In this document: positions 1 to 8,078 of the stretch, one piece after another
How positions within the stretch are numbered: position 1 is the stretch's first letter
Layout of the letters: the number at the start of each line of letters is the position of its first letter
NCBI RefSeq assembly: GCF_039851965.1
Contig: NZ_CP156674.1
Location: 2,790,001-2,854,000, forward strand
Direction: 5' to 3'
Length of the DNA stretch: 64,000 bases
Origin: Pseudalkalibacillus hwajinpoensis
GTDB lineage: Bacteria > Bacillota > Bacilli > Bacillales > Guptibacillaceae
Made by a program: the position numbers and the translations under genes
The notes under the pieces: generated by a model
What the model was told of the DNA's origin: nothing
The model's database searches: none
Seen by the model: the letters and a program-made list of their open reading frames with translations, nothing else

Positions 1-94
1 CAAAGATCCTAACTATTTTAGTAGAGTGTTTAAACGAAAAACAGGTGTGTCTCCATCGCAGTACCGTGATAGGTTAAACGTTATTAAGTCATAA
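1..94 (+). CDS. AraC-family HTH regulator, C-terminal fragment
   Basis: The window opens inside a gene; the last 30 codons run to a TAA at 92-94. They read as the end of an AraC/XylS DNA-binding domain: the segment NYFSRVFKRKTGVSPSQYR is the classic second helix-turn-helix signature of the family. The same ending occurs in free AraC regulators and in YesN-type response regulators, and the upstream part that would decide is outside the window. It may control the sugar importer starting at 1131, but a gene on the other strand lies between them, so this is only a guess. Confidence 0.8.
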   Translation, partial: KDPNYFSRVFKRKTGVSPSQYRDRLNVIKS

Positions 95-96
95 AA

Positions 97-125
97 GCTC
101 TGTTAGCTCGTCCAGCTAACAGAGC
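97..125. terminator. Bidirectional intrinsic terminator
   Basis: A perfect 12-bp inverted repeat (GCTCTGTTAGCT and its complement) with a 5-nt loop lies between the AraC-type gene and the converging DUF218 gene. It has A-rich and T-poor flanks, so it is a plausible shared transcription stop. Confidence 0.7.
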
Positions 126-142
126 ATAAAAGGCCACAGGTT

Positions 143-742
143 TCATATGGCCGGACCATCTTTAATAATGCCTTTTTTTACATAGTTTGAAATCGAGTTC
201 ACCTCTTTCAATACTCGTGCTTTCTCAATAGGATCTGTCCACCAATTCGAACGCTGTCCTACTTTGCGATCATCTGCACAGAGTGTGTAATCAATCCAGT
301 CAGGCATGTACGTTTTTAACGTTAATAAACAGCGTTTCATATGGAAAGGCGAGCTTACAATCAGCAGCCTTTTTAACGTATGCAGACCGAATGCCCGTTG
401 AAGGACCATAAGCGAAGCTAACACATTTTCAGTTGTGTTGGCCGCTTCAAGTTCAAGAAGAATGTGTTCCTCGCGCACACCTAAATCAATCAGATGATTT
501 CTCATCCAGATAGCTTCAGGTGTCTCATTTTCCCCCCATCGTGCTGCCGATCCTGTTACAAGGATAGCGGGAGCGCGCTTATTGTGATACAATCTGGCTG
601 CCTTTTCGACTCGATGAATGGTTTTCGCACCAAATATGAGAATACAGTCCCCAGACTTTCCGTCATCGCTCGTGTCATCAAACATAAAAGTCGTCAGCTC
701 TTCTATTGATAGACGATCAGTGTTCATTTCTGATAACCTCAT
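143..742 (-). CDS. DUF218 / YdcF-like protein
   Basis: A 199-residue protein of the DUF218 (YdcF/SanA-like) family, whose members have a Rossmann-like fold and mostly unknown, often envelope-linked roles. Supporting segments are DCILIFGAK near the start of the domain, PAILVTGSA, then the ENTTENV-like stretch ANTTENVLAS and LLIVSSPFHMKR, which are the family's conserved blocks. No signal peptide or membrane segment is present, so it is probably cytoplasmic. The ATG ending at 742 is preferred because GGAGAG lies about 8 nt upstream. A longer frame opens with GTG at 850, but that codon sits inside the dispersed repeat and has no ribosome binding site. It converges on the AraC-type gene. Confidence 0.75.
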   Translation of the reverse strand: MRLSEMNTDRLSIEELTTFMFDDTSDDGKSGDCILIFGAKTIHRVEKAARLYHNKRAPAILVTGSAARWGENETPEAIWMRNHLIDLGVREEHILLELEAANTTENVLASLMVLQRAFGLHTLKRLLIVSSPFHMKRCLLTLKTYMPDWIDYTLCADDRKVGQRSNWWTDPIEKARVLKEVNSISNYVKKGIIKDGPAI

Positions 743-820
743 TGCTCTCTCTCCTCGTCCTATACGATCAATTCTTCTCTTACTATCACATTCGACTCTA
801 TCCAGTAAAAGACCTTTTAT

Positions 821-969
821 CCCAGCCTTAAGGGTCAGTAAAACCCCCACCTCAAAATGTAAATCAATCGAGACGTTTAGGTGGGGGTCAACTGCCCCTA
901 AAGGTCCGATTGGTTCAACTAACCATCAGAGGGGGATGAAGCAAAACCCCCTCTGAAGGAAGTTTCACA
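821..969 (+). repeat. Dispersed intergenic repeat, copy A (complete)
   Basis: About 150 bp, nearly identical to the copy at 7771-7921. It contains two hairpins: a CCCCCACCT / AGGTGGGGG stem at 844-887 and a CAGAGGGGG / CCCCCTCTG stem at about 926-956. It ends with a GAAGTTTCAC tail. No coding potential was seen. It fills most of the gap between the DUF218 gene and the sugar importer. Confidence 0.9.
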
Positions 970-1053
970 TGATCCTCCTGAACGTAAGAAGCTTCAGGAT
1001 ATGTACTAGCTTATGTATACGACCACAAGAAAGTGAAGATGATGACAAAAATA

Positions 1054-1067
1054 TGAAGGCGCTTACA
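1054..1067 (+). promoter_or_regulatory. Catabolite-responsive element (cre), CcpA site
   Basis: TGAAGGCGCTTACA matches the Bacillus cre consensus TGWNANCGNTNWCA with one mismatch. It lies 64 bp upstream of the sugar-binding lipoprotein gene, where CcpA repression of a sugar importer is expected. No -35/-10 pair was assigned with confidence. Confidence 0.6.
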
Positions 1068-1130
1068 AAGTTAGTGCGTAATCCCCTTTGATAAACTAAT
1101 AGTAATAAATGACCTGGGGGGATTTAACGT

Positions 1131-2432
1131 ATGAGAGGTAGATTTAGTAAGTTCACGGGATGGTTTCTTGTTCTCATTTTGGCACTTGTGCCGCTTGCTG
1201 CCTGTTCTAGTTCCGGAGAAACGAATAGTAGCGGAAGCGAGGGAGGCTCCGGAGGTGAGGAAACACTGGATATTTTCAGCTGGTGGACAGGAGCTGGTGA
1301 AGAAGACGGTCTGAATGCGTTAATCGACTTATTTAAGGAAAAATATCCAGATATTGAAGTAGAAAATGCAGCTGTTGCTGGAGGAGCAGGTACAAATGCA
1401 AAGGCAGTCCTTGCTAGCCGTATGCAGGGTGACGATCCTCCCGCAACGTTCCAGGTTCACGGTGGTTCCGAGCTAAATGATGGTTGGGTAGCTGCGGGAA
1501 AAATGGAAACGCTTAACGACCTTTATGAAGCTGAAGGATGGGAAGATAAGTTTCCTGAGGATTTAATTGAGCTAGTTAGTAAAGATGGCGATATTTACTC
1601 TGTGCCAGTTAATATTCACCGCGGAAATGTGCTCTGGTACAACACGAAAGTATTTGAAGAGAATGGCGTAGAGCCGCCTGCCACGTTCGAAGAGTTTTTC
1701 ACCGCTGCCGATAAGCTTCAAGAAGCTGGCGTAACACCGCTTGCACTTGGAGACAAAGAACCATGGACTGCGACTCATCTATTTGAAACGGCGCTTCTAG
1801 GTACACTTGGAGCAGATGATTATAAAAAGCTGTTTACTGGTGAGCTGTCCTTTAGCGATCCTAAAGTAAAAGAAGCCGTTGAAAATTTCAAGAAAATGCT
1901 AGGCTATATAAATGAAGATCATAGCTCGAGAAACTGGCAGGATGCTTCTCAGCTTGTCGCAGATGGTGAAGCTGCTATGAATGTGATGGGAGATTGGGCA
2001 AAAGGTTATTTTGTAAACGATCTTAACCTAAAAGTGAAAGAAGACTTTGGGTGGGTAGCAACGCCAGGTACAGACGGTATGTTTATGGTTATCACAGATA
2101 CATTTGGCCTGCCAAAAGGCGTTTCAAATCCTGAAGACGTTAAGAAATTCTTATCTGTACTCGGTTCTGTTGAAGGACAGGATGCGTTTAATCCTTTAAA
2201 AGGGTCCATTCCTGCTCGTGTCGATGCGGATCTATCGAACTATGATGAGTATGGAAAAGAAACAATTGAAGACTTTAAGAGTGCAAGTCTAGCACCAAGC
2301 CTTGCGCACGGATCTGCAGCACCTGAAGGCTTTGTTACAAAAGTGAATCAGGCGATTAATATCTTTGTTACCCAACAGGAGGTTGATCAGTTCATTAGCT
2401 CGTTGGAAGATGCGTCTGGTGATCTAAAGTAA
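1131..2432 (+). CDS. Sugar ABC transporter substrate-binding lipoprotein
   Basis: A 433-residue extracellular solute-binding protein (family 1, COG1653). It starts with a lipoprotein signal ending in LAAC with the modified cysteine at residue 25, followed by a Ser/Gly-rich linker and the mature domain from about residue 44. The opening LDIFSWWTGAGEEDG and the later PPATFQVHGG resemble the glucose/mannose-binding proteins of Thermus and Pseudomonas (GtsA type), so a glucose-like hexose ligand is plausible but not proven. The ATG at 1131 follows a GGGGGG-type ribosome binding site. It is the first gene of a three-gene unit with two permeases and carries a cre site upstream. Confidence 0.9.
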   Translation: MRGRFSKFTGWFLVLILALVPLAACSSSGETNSSGSEGGSGGEETLDIFSWWTGAGEEDGLNALIDLFKEKYPDIEVENAAVAGGAGTNAKAVLASRMQGDDPPATFQVHGGSELNDGWVAAGKMETLNDLYEAEGWEDKFPEDLIELVSKDGDIYSVPVNIHRGNVLWYNTKVFEENGVEPPATFEEFFTAADKLQEAGVTPLALGDKEPWTATHLFETALLGTLGADDYKKLFTGELSFSDPKVKEAVENFKKMLGYINEDHSSRNWQDASQLVADGEAAMNVMGDWAKGYFVNDLNLKVKEDFGWVATPGTDGMFMVITDTFGLPKGVSNPEDVKKFLSVLGSVEGQDAFNPLKGSIPARVDADLSNYDEYGKETIEDFKSASLAPSLAHGSAAPEGFVTKVNQAINIFVTQQEVDQFISSLEDASGDLK

Positions 2433-2439
2433 AAAAAGC

Positions 2440-2468
2440 TGGGAGAAGGATCGTTCTTCTCCCTTTTT
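2440..2468 (+). terminator. Intra-operon hairpin, probable partial terminator
   Basis: GGGAGAAG and CTTCTCCC form an 8-bp stem with a 7-nt loop, followed by a short T run, directly after the binding-protein stop codon. Such hairpins let binding-protein mRNA exceed permease mRNA in importer operons. Confidence 0.7.
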
Positions 2469-2490
2469 CTATAGCGGGAGGAAATAAACT

Positions 2491-3456
2491 ATGAAAAGTG
2501 AAACGACGGTGGAACAGTCAGTACGTACAGCAACAACTCGCAAAAGGCGTTCTTTAACGAAAGACCACTGGCTTGCGATTGGCTTCCTTGTTCCTTCGAT
2601 TCTATTAGTCGGTGTTTTCGTATACGGGTTTATAGGCTGGACCGGTTATGTATCGTTGAGCAATTGGAACTCGCTTGTGCCGGATTTTTCATTCGTTGGA
2701 CTTAAAAATTATATTTACCTGTTTGGTGACTTTCGCTTTCAGGCTGATTTGAGGAATACGTTATTTTTTACGATTCTCTTTATTCTAGCGGTCATTGTTG
2801 TTGGTCAATTTCTTGCGATTCTTCTTGATCAAAAAATTCAGCAGGAGTCCCTGTTCAGAAACATTTTCTTCTTTCCAATGGCGCTTTCCTTCGTCGTAAC
2901 AGGGGTTGTGTGGCAGTGGTTGCTAAACCCTTCAACCGGAGTGAATCTGTTTCTTGAAAAGATAGGACTTGATTCCAAATGGTATACCGATACGACCATT
3001 TTCCCCGCAATTGGCTGGGGGAAGATTGAGTTTGGAATCCCTATTGCAATGATTGCGGTTGTGATTGCAGCTGTCTGGCAAATGACCGGCTTCTCTGTTG
3101 CGATGTATCTTGCCGGTTTACGTGGCGTTCCGGAAGAAGTACGTGAAGCGGCACGAATGGATGGCGCAAATGAATTTCAAGTGTACTGGAAAATCATTAT
3201 GCCAATTCTTCGACCGATTACGGTAAGCGTTATTATCATTATGGCACACATCTCATTGAAGATTTTCGATTTGATTTATGCCATGACCGGTCCTGGAGCG
3301 AATTTTGTTACAGATGTTCCCGGTGTATATATGTATGAGACAACGTTCCGCGGAAACTACTATGCGAACGGTGCCGCGATTGCAATTGTGATGCTTCTTG
3401 CCGTAGCAATCTTTATTGTTCCTTATCTTTGGTCGAGTCGAAAGGGGGAAGCATAA
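2491..3456 (+). CDS. Sugar ABC transporter permease (MalF-type)
   Basis: A 321-residue inner-membrane permease of the MalF/UgpA class with about six hydrophobic segments after a basic N-terminus. The cytoplasmic EAA loop that docks the ATPase is visible around residues 219-238 (EAARMDGANEFQVYWKIIMP). It pairs with the next gene to form the channel for the substrate delivered by the upstream lipoprotein. GGGAGG precedes the ATG at 2491. The stop codon overlaps the next start by one base, so translation is probably coupled. Confidence 0.92.
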   Translation: MKSETTVEQSVRTATTRKRRSLTKDHWLAIGFLVPSILLVGVFVYGFIGWTGYVSLSNWNSLVPDFSFVGLKNYIYLFGDFRFQADLRNTLFFTILFILAVIVVGQFLAILLDQKIQQESLFRNIFFFPMALSFVVTGVVWQWLLNPSTGVNLFLEKIGLDSKWYTDTTIFPAIGWGKIEFGIPIAMIAVVIAAVWQMTGFSVAMYLAGLRGVPEEVREAARMDGANEFQVYWKIIMPILRPITVSVIIIMAHISLKIFDLIYAMTGPGANFVTDVPGVYMYETTFRGNYYANGAAIAIVMLLAVAIFIVPYLWSSRKGEA

Positions 3457-4277
3457 TGGCGCTAAGATCGTTCACACGCCCGCTTCTTTATGTGCTACTA
3501 ATCGCTTTATCATGTTTTTATTTGATGCCCGTTTACGTCATGATTATTACGAGTCTCAAACCACTTGATGAAGTAACGTTAAGTCAGATGTGGCAGCTAC
3601 CAACTACATTTGATTTTAGCAGCTATGCAGAAGCTTTTACGAAGCTTGCTCCGAATCTATTAAATAGTTTTTATCTCGTTATTCCAGCAACTTTCCTATC
3701 TGCCCTTATTGGCTCTTTAAACGGATATGTTCTTTCAAAGTGGAAATTTAAAGGTGCAAACGCATTGTTTACGATTATTTTATTTGGAATGTTTATTCCT
3801 TATCAGAGCATTTTAATTCCGCTTATTCAATTCCTTAGAGAAATTGGGCTCTATAACTCGATTGCTGGACTGGTGTTTGTTCATGTGGTGTACGGCATTC
3901 CAATTACAACACTTATGTTTCGGAATTTTTATGCGAGTATACCGGATTCTATGATTGAATCTGCGAAAATTGATGGTGCTGGATTTATCGGAATCTATCG
4001 TTTCATTATGGTACCCCTGTCGATTACGGGATTTGTTGTTGTCGCAATCTGGCAGTTTACGAATATCTGGAATGAATTCCTGTTCGCCGTAACCATTACA
4101 ACATCTGATCAGCAGCCTGTTATGGTAGCCCTTCAGAACTTATCCGGCAGTCAGATTGTTCAGTGGAATGTTCAGATGGCAGGTGCGCTTCTTGCCGCAC
4201 TTCCAACCTTACTTGTATACATTTTCCTCGGGAAATTCTTTGTGAAAGGACTGCTTGCCGGTTCTGTAAAAGGATAA
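3456..4277 (+). CDS. Sugar ABC transporter permease (MalG-type)
   Basis: A 273-residue MalG/UgpE-class permease with an N-terminal hydrophobic helix and an EAA-like loop near residues 168-187 (ESAKIDGAGFIGIYRFIMVP). The ATG at 3456 shares a base with the preceding TAA and has AAAGGGGGA just upstream, so it is preferred over an in-frame start at 3429. It closes the importer operon. No ATP-binding subunit follows, so the transporter must borrow a shared ATPase of the MsmX/UgpC kind encoded elsewhere. Confidence 0.92.
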   Translation: MALRSFTRPLLYVLLIALSCFYLMPVYVMIITSLKPLDEVTLSQMWQLPTTFDFSSYAEAFTKLAPNLLNSFYLVIPATFLSALIGSLNGYVLSKWKFKGANALFTIILFGMFIPYQSILIPLIQFLREIGLYNSIAGLVFVHVVYGIPITTLMFRNFYASIPDSMIESAKIDGAGFIGIYRFIMVPLSITGFVVVAIWQFTNIWNEFLFAVTITTSDQQPVMVALQNLSGSQIVQWNVQMAGALLAALPTLLVYIFLGKFFVKGLLAGSVKG

Positions 4278-4291
4278 TTAGAGAGATTGAA

Positions 4292-4318
4292 AAGAGCAGC
4301 AGATGCTGTTCTTTTTTG
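4292..4318 (+). terminator. Intrinsic terminator after the sugar importer
   Basis: AAGAGCAGC and GCTGTTCTT form a stem (one G-U pair) with a 4-nt loop and a run of six T residues. Confidence 0.75.
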
Positions 4319-4435
4319 TTTGAAATATAATCAAAATAGAGGAATTTTGACTCTCAATCTTGAAATTTGTTAGAATAGTGCGAAAAATGGGTAAGGTTTA
4401 CGAAAATATGATACATAAGTGGAGGGGGAGTGCGA

Positions 4436-5881
4436 GTGTTTAATTCGTATAAGATCGATGGGTATTTTGATGAAATGCTTGAAAACGGCAAGGAACCGAG
4501 AGGGCATTGCAAGCCATTCCATGAAAAGATAAACGAAGTTTCACCTGAAGAACTTCAATCGAGATATGAGCTTGCGCAGAGTGATTTTCTCCGTCAGGGC
4601 ATTACGTTTACCGTTTATAGTGATAACGAAGGAACTGAACGAACGATGCCGTTTGATTTTGTTCCGAAAATTATTCCTCCAGAAGAATGGCAGGAGCTTG
4701 AACGCGGATTAATGCAGCGATTTGATGCGCTTAATGCCTTTCTTGATGATGTTTATCATGAACAAAACATTTTAAAAGACGGCATCATTCCGCGTGATAT
4801 TGTGGTAAATTGCCAGCATTTCTTCCACCAGGTCGCAGGCATTGACCTTCCTAGAAGGCAGCACATTTTTATGGCGGGCATCGATTTGATTCGAGATGAC
4901 AGTGGAGAATATCGTGTATTAGAAGATAATCTCCGCAATCCTTCTGGCCTCTCTTATGTCTTCCAGAACCGATATGTCATGCGAAAAGTTTATCCGGAAT
5001 TTTTTAACCAGTATTCTGTTCAATCGCTTGAACAGCAGTTCTCATATCTTCACTCAGCGATGGCTTCACTCGCACCAGAGAGCAGTCAAAATCCTACGAT
5101 TGTATTGCTAACGCCAGGCGTGCATAACTCTGCTTATTATGATCATTCTTTCATTGCTCAAAGAACGGGGATTGAGCTTGTTGAAGGTAGAGATCTTGTC
5201 GTCCGTGAGCGTGAAGTATATATGAAAACGGCTCGTGGCTTGAAAAAAGTAGACGTCATTTATCGTAGAATCGACGATGAATTCCTGGATCCATTAGAAT
5301 TTCGTGAGGACTCTCTTATAGGAGTTCCAGGACTAATTGATGTTTATCGAGCAGGAAACGTCTCGATTCTAAACGGGATTGGAAATGGTGTGGCAGATGA
5401 TAAAGCGATTTATCATTTTGTTCCTGATATGATCCGCTATTATTTAAATGAAGAACCACTCGTAAAGAATGTCGACACCTATCTCCTTAGATATGAAGAT
5501 CAGTTGAACTATGTGCTTGATCATCTTTCTGAACTGGTCGTTAAACATACAAATGCTTCAGGTGGCTATAACATGTTAATTGGTCCGCATGCCACTCCGG
5601 AAGAGATCGAAGCTTACAGGAAGCAGATTCTTGAAAATCCATCTGAATTTATCGCCCAGCCAACGATTAAGCTATCGCGACTTCCAGCCTTTAAGGAGGA
5701 TCGCTTTGCAGCATGCCATGTCGATCTTCGCGTCTTTATTTTTGGAGGAGAAAAGACCCATGTATTCCCGGGTGGACTCACACGTGTGGCGTTGAAAGAA
5801 GGTTCCCTCGTAGTGAATTCTTCACAGGGCGGCGGTGCGAAGGATACGTGGGTACTTGAAGAAAATCCGATTAATGTGTAA
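4436..5881 (+). CDS. Circularly permuted ATP-grasp protein (COG2308)
   Basis: A 481-residue protein of the circularly permuted ATP-grasp type 2 family (DUF404/DUF407). Typical segments are RDIVVNCQHFF, HIFMAGIDLIRDDSGEYRVL, LEDNLRNPSG, VDVIYRRIDDEFLDP, VKHTNASGGYNM and FGGEKTHVFPGGLTRVA. ATP-grasp enzymes ligate a carboxylate to an amine; the substrate here is unknown. The GTG at 4436 is chosen because GGAGGGGG lies 7-8 nt upstream; another GTG at 4430 is too close to that site. It is first in a tight unit with the alpha-E and transglutaminase-like genes, a combination conserved in many bacteria and thought to make or modify a peptide-like compound. Confidence 0.9.
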   Translation: MFNSYKIDGYFDEMLENGKEPRGHCKPFHEKINEVSPEELQSRYELAQSDFLRQGITFTVYSDNEGTERTMPFDFVPKIIPPEEWQELERGLMQRFDALNAFLDDVYHEQNILKDGIIPRDIVVNCQHFFHQVAGIDLPRRQHIFMAGIDLIRDDSGEYRVLEDNLRNPSGLSYVFQNRYVMRKVYPEFFNQYSVQSLEQQFSYLHSAMASLAPESSQNPTIVLLTPGVHNSAYYDHSFIAQRTGIELVEGRDLVVREREVYMKTARGLKKVDVIYRRIDDEFLDPLEFREDSLIGVPGLIDVYRAGNVSILNGIGNGVADDKAIYHFVPDMIRYYLNEEPLVKNVDTYLLRYEDQLNYVLDHLSELVVKHTNASGGYNMLIGPHATPEEIEAYRKQILENPSEFIAQPTIKLSRLPAFKEDRFAACHVDLRVFIFGGEKTHVFPGGLTRVALKEGSLVVNSSQGGGAKDTWVLEENPINV

Positions 5882-5902
5882 ATAAGGGAAGGAGTGGCAT
5901 TC

Positions 5903-6868
5903 ATGCTCAGCCGAGTGGCAGATTCACTGTATTGGTTAACACGAAATGTAGAACGTGCAGAAAACAATGCGAGGTTAATTGCGGTTAAGTTGACGAGTCG
6001 TCTTGAGAATGCGAATCCGATTGAGGAAATGAATCAAAACTGGTATGAGCTTATTGAGATAAGTGGGTTTCAGGAAGTATTTGATCAGAAGTATGAGCGT
6101 TCAAGCGACCATAATGTGATAGAATTTCTACTTTTTTCAATGGAAAATCCGAACTCGATTTTAAATGCGATAACGATCGGAAGAGAAAACGCTCGTGCTG
6201 TCCGTGAAATCATCCCCAACGAACTATGGGAAAGCATTAATTCGTTTTATTTAAAATTAAAGCGACATAGCCATACTCCCTGGACAATGGATGATGTCAG
6301 TGACATCTGTGAACTTGTGAAGAAGGAATCACTGCTTTTTCAGGGAATCGTGGAAGCAACAATGCCACGAGGAGATGCTTATCTTTTCATGGAAATGGGT
6401 AAACATCTGGAAAGAGCTGAGAAAGCAGCCCGCATATTGGACGTCTACTATCATAAAGATTTAGAAAGCTATCAGAATAAGGAAATTGTTGAGTATCATC
6501 ACTGGTGGTCTGTTCTTCAATCGGTTAGTGGCCATGAAGCGTATATTAAAACGTACAGACCGCTGATCAAGAGTCGTAATGTAGCAGAATTTTTCATTTT
6601 GAACGCAGAATTTCCTCGCTCGATGATGTACTGCATTCAGAAGGTCCGTAATGCCTTCGTAGCGCTTGAAGATGGTCATGTTGAACATTACTCAGAATCG
6701 CTTGCACAGGAACTGGAGCACCTGGCGAATGATTTGTATGACTTTTCAATTGAAGAAATTCTGGGCCAGGGCGCCCATACATTTCTTCAAAGCTTTCAGC
6801 ACAGGTGCATGACAATTGGCATGCATATTACAAAAACCTATTATCTGGGGGAAGTTGTGATACCATGA
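5903..6868 (+). CDS. Alpha-E domain protein (COG2307, DUF403)
   Basis: A 321-residue, mostly helical protein of the alpha-E family. The opening MLSRVADSLYWLTRNVERAE is the family signature, and a long conserved stretch with ENARAVREIIPNELWESIN follows. The biochemical role is unknown; it almost always accompanies the circularly permuted ATP-grasp protein and may form a complex with it. The ATG at 5903 is used, with GGAAGGAG about 8 nt upstream. The gene begins 21 nt after the ATP-grasp gene and its stop overlaps the next start (ATGA), so all three are probably co-translated. Confidence 0.9.
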   Translation: MLSRVADSLYWLTRNVERAENNARLIAVKLTSRLENANPIEEMNQNWYELIEISGFQEVFDQKYERSSDHNVIEFLLFSMENPNSILNAITIGRENARAVREIIPNELWESINSFYLKLKRHSHTPWTMDDVSDICELVKKESLLFQGIVEATMPRGDAYLFMEMGKHLERAEKAARILDVYYHKDLESYQNKEIVEYHHWWSVLQSVSGHEAYIKTYRPLIKSRNVAEFFILNAEFPRSMMYCIQKVRNAFVALEDGHVEHYSESLAQELEHLANDLYDFSIEEILGQGAHTFLQSFQHRCMTIGMHITKTYYLGEVVIP

Positions 6869-7731
6869 AATACGAAGTTACCCAAACGAACACCTACCAA
6901 TATGATTTGCCAGTAAGGCAGAGTATTAATCAGTTCAGGTTGAGGCCACTTCATGATCAGCAGCAGACGCTTCACGCCTACAACGTTCTGATTAACCCTG
7001 TTAGTGAAACTTATGGCCATACGGATTATTGGGGTAATTATGTTGAAACGTTCTATCTGTGGGGGGAGCATCAGGACCTTGAGATTGAAACGGTATCTAC
7101 AGTGGAAATACAACCTCTCAACATTGATGTCACCTTACCACTTACTGATGAACAGCGAAATGAACTCCATTCTGAGTCGTTCAAGCAAGCTCATAATGAG
7201 TTTATGGTCGAAACGGAATATACAACGATCTCAAACCGTGTGATGGAAGAGGAAACAGCAAGCCTCTTGGAAAACGCCAGAGATGAGCTTGATTTTGCTG
7301 TGAAGTTAAACGAACATATTTATAACACAATGGAATATGTTTCTGGAGCAACAAACGTTGAAACAACAGCAGAGAAAATTTTAACGCACAGGACAGGCGT
7401 TTGTCAGGATTACACCCATCTTATGCTTGCGCTTTGCAGGTATCGGGGTATCCCTGCCCGCTATGTAAGCGGTTATATCTACATTGGTGAAAATTCAGCT
7501 TACCGCGGAGATGCCGCTACGCATGCATGGCTTGAAGTGAAGTTTCCGGGATTACCATGGATCGGGCTCGACCCTACTAATAACGCAATTGCAGCCGAAC
7601 AGCATATTCGTATTGCGGTAGGTCGGGATTATCGTGACATTTCTCCGTTAAAAGGTGTCTATATTGGCGGGGCACATACGCTTAACGTAAGCGTTGGCGT
7701 GAAAAATTTAGAAGAGCGGGTCAGCGGGTAA
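6865..7731 (+). CDS. Transglutaminase-like protein (COG1305)
   Basis: A 288-residue protein with a bacterial transglutaminase N-terminal domain (residues about 1-80, KYEVTQTNTYQYDLPV) and a transglutaminase core. The catalytic triad is visible as Cys in HRTGVCQDYTHLML, His in AATHAWLEVKFPG and Asp in WIGLDPTNN. Such proteins act as Cys peptidases or amidohydrolases. No signal peptide was seen, so it is likely cytoplasmic. The ATG at 6865 overlaps the previous stop and has GGGGGA upstream; the in-frame ATG at 6805 lies inside the upstream gene. Third gene of the ATP-grasp unit. Confidence 0.9.
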   Translation: MKYEVTQTNTYQYDLPVRQSINQFRLRPLHDQQQTLHAYNVLINPVSETYGHTDYWGNYVETFYLWGEHQDLEIETVSTVEIQPLNIDVTLPLTDEQRNELHSESFKQAHNEFMVETEYTTISNRVMEEETASLLENARDELDFAVKLNEHIYNTMEYVSGATNVETTAEKILTHRTGVCQDYTHLMLALCRYRGIPARYVSGYIYIGENSAYRGDAATHAWLEVKFPGLPWIGLDPTNNAIAAEQHIRIAVGRDYRDISPLKGVYIGGAHTLNVSVGVKNLEERVSG

Positions 7732-7750
7732 GAATGCTGCCCGTTTTTTT
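7716..7750 (+). terminator. Intrinsic terminator after the ATP-grasp unit
   Basis: GCGGGTCAGC pairs imperfectly with GCTGCCCG (one bulge), followed by eight T residues, partly overlapping the end of the coding sequence. Confidence 0.65.
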
Positions 7751-7770
7751 AGTTCCACGTTACTTGTGAA

Positions 7771-7921
7771 CCCAGCCTTAAGGGTCAGTAAAACCCACAC
7801 CTAAAGTATAAATCAATCGAGACGTTTAGGTGGGGGTCAACTGTCCCTAAAGGTCCGATTGGTTCAACTAATCATCAGAGGGGGATGAAGCAAAACCCCC
7901 TCTGATGGAAGTTTCACTTTA
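7771..7921 (+). repeat. Dispersed intergenic repeat, copy B (complete)
   Basis: Aligns along its full length with copy A at 821-969, with only scattered differences and the same two hairpins. It ends in the fully conserved tail GATGGAAGTTTCACTTTAT. It occupies the 5' half of the 347-bp gap before the formate-dehydrogenase gene; the remaining 157 bp hold no other gene that I can see. Confidence 0.92.
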
Positions 7922-8078
7922 TGCAAGCATGCGTTTCACGCGATCCCTAATTAACTTAAATAACAGAGAAAACGATCAAAATTCTTCATCATTATCTTGC
8001 AAAAATATGTCTAAAGTTTCTAGATGTAGGGTAAATGAAGAGGAGTGAGTTCAGAATATTAGAAAAGGGTGATGTCAT

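Noticed and set aside
743..850. N-terminal extension of the DUF218 gene to a GTG at 850
   Set aside because: The upstream part lies partly in the dispersed repeat and has no ribosome binding site, while the ATG ending at 742 has GGAGAG at the right spacing.
494..956. Plus-strand frames opposite the DUF218 gene and through repeat copy A
   Set aside because: They lie opposite a recognisable gene and run through the non-coding repeat, with no family match or ribosome binding site.
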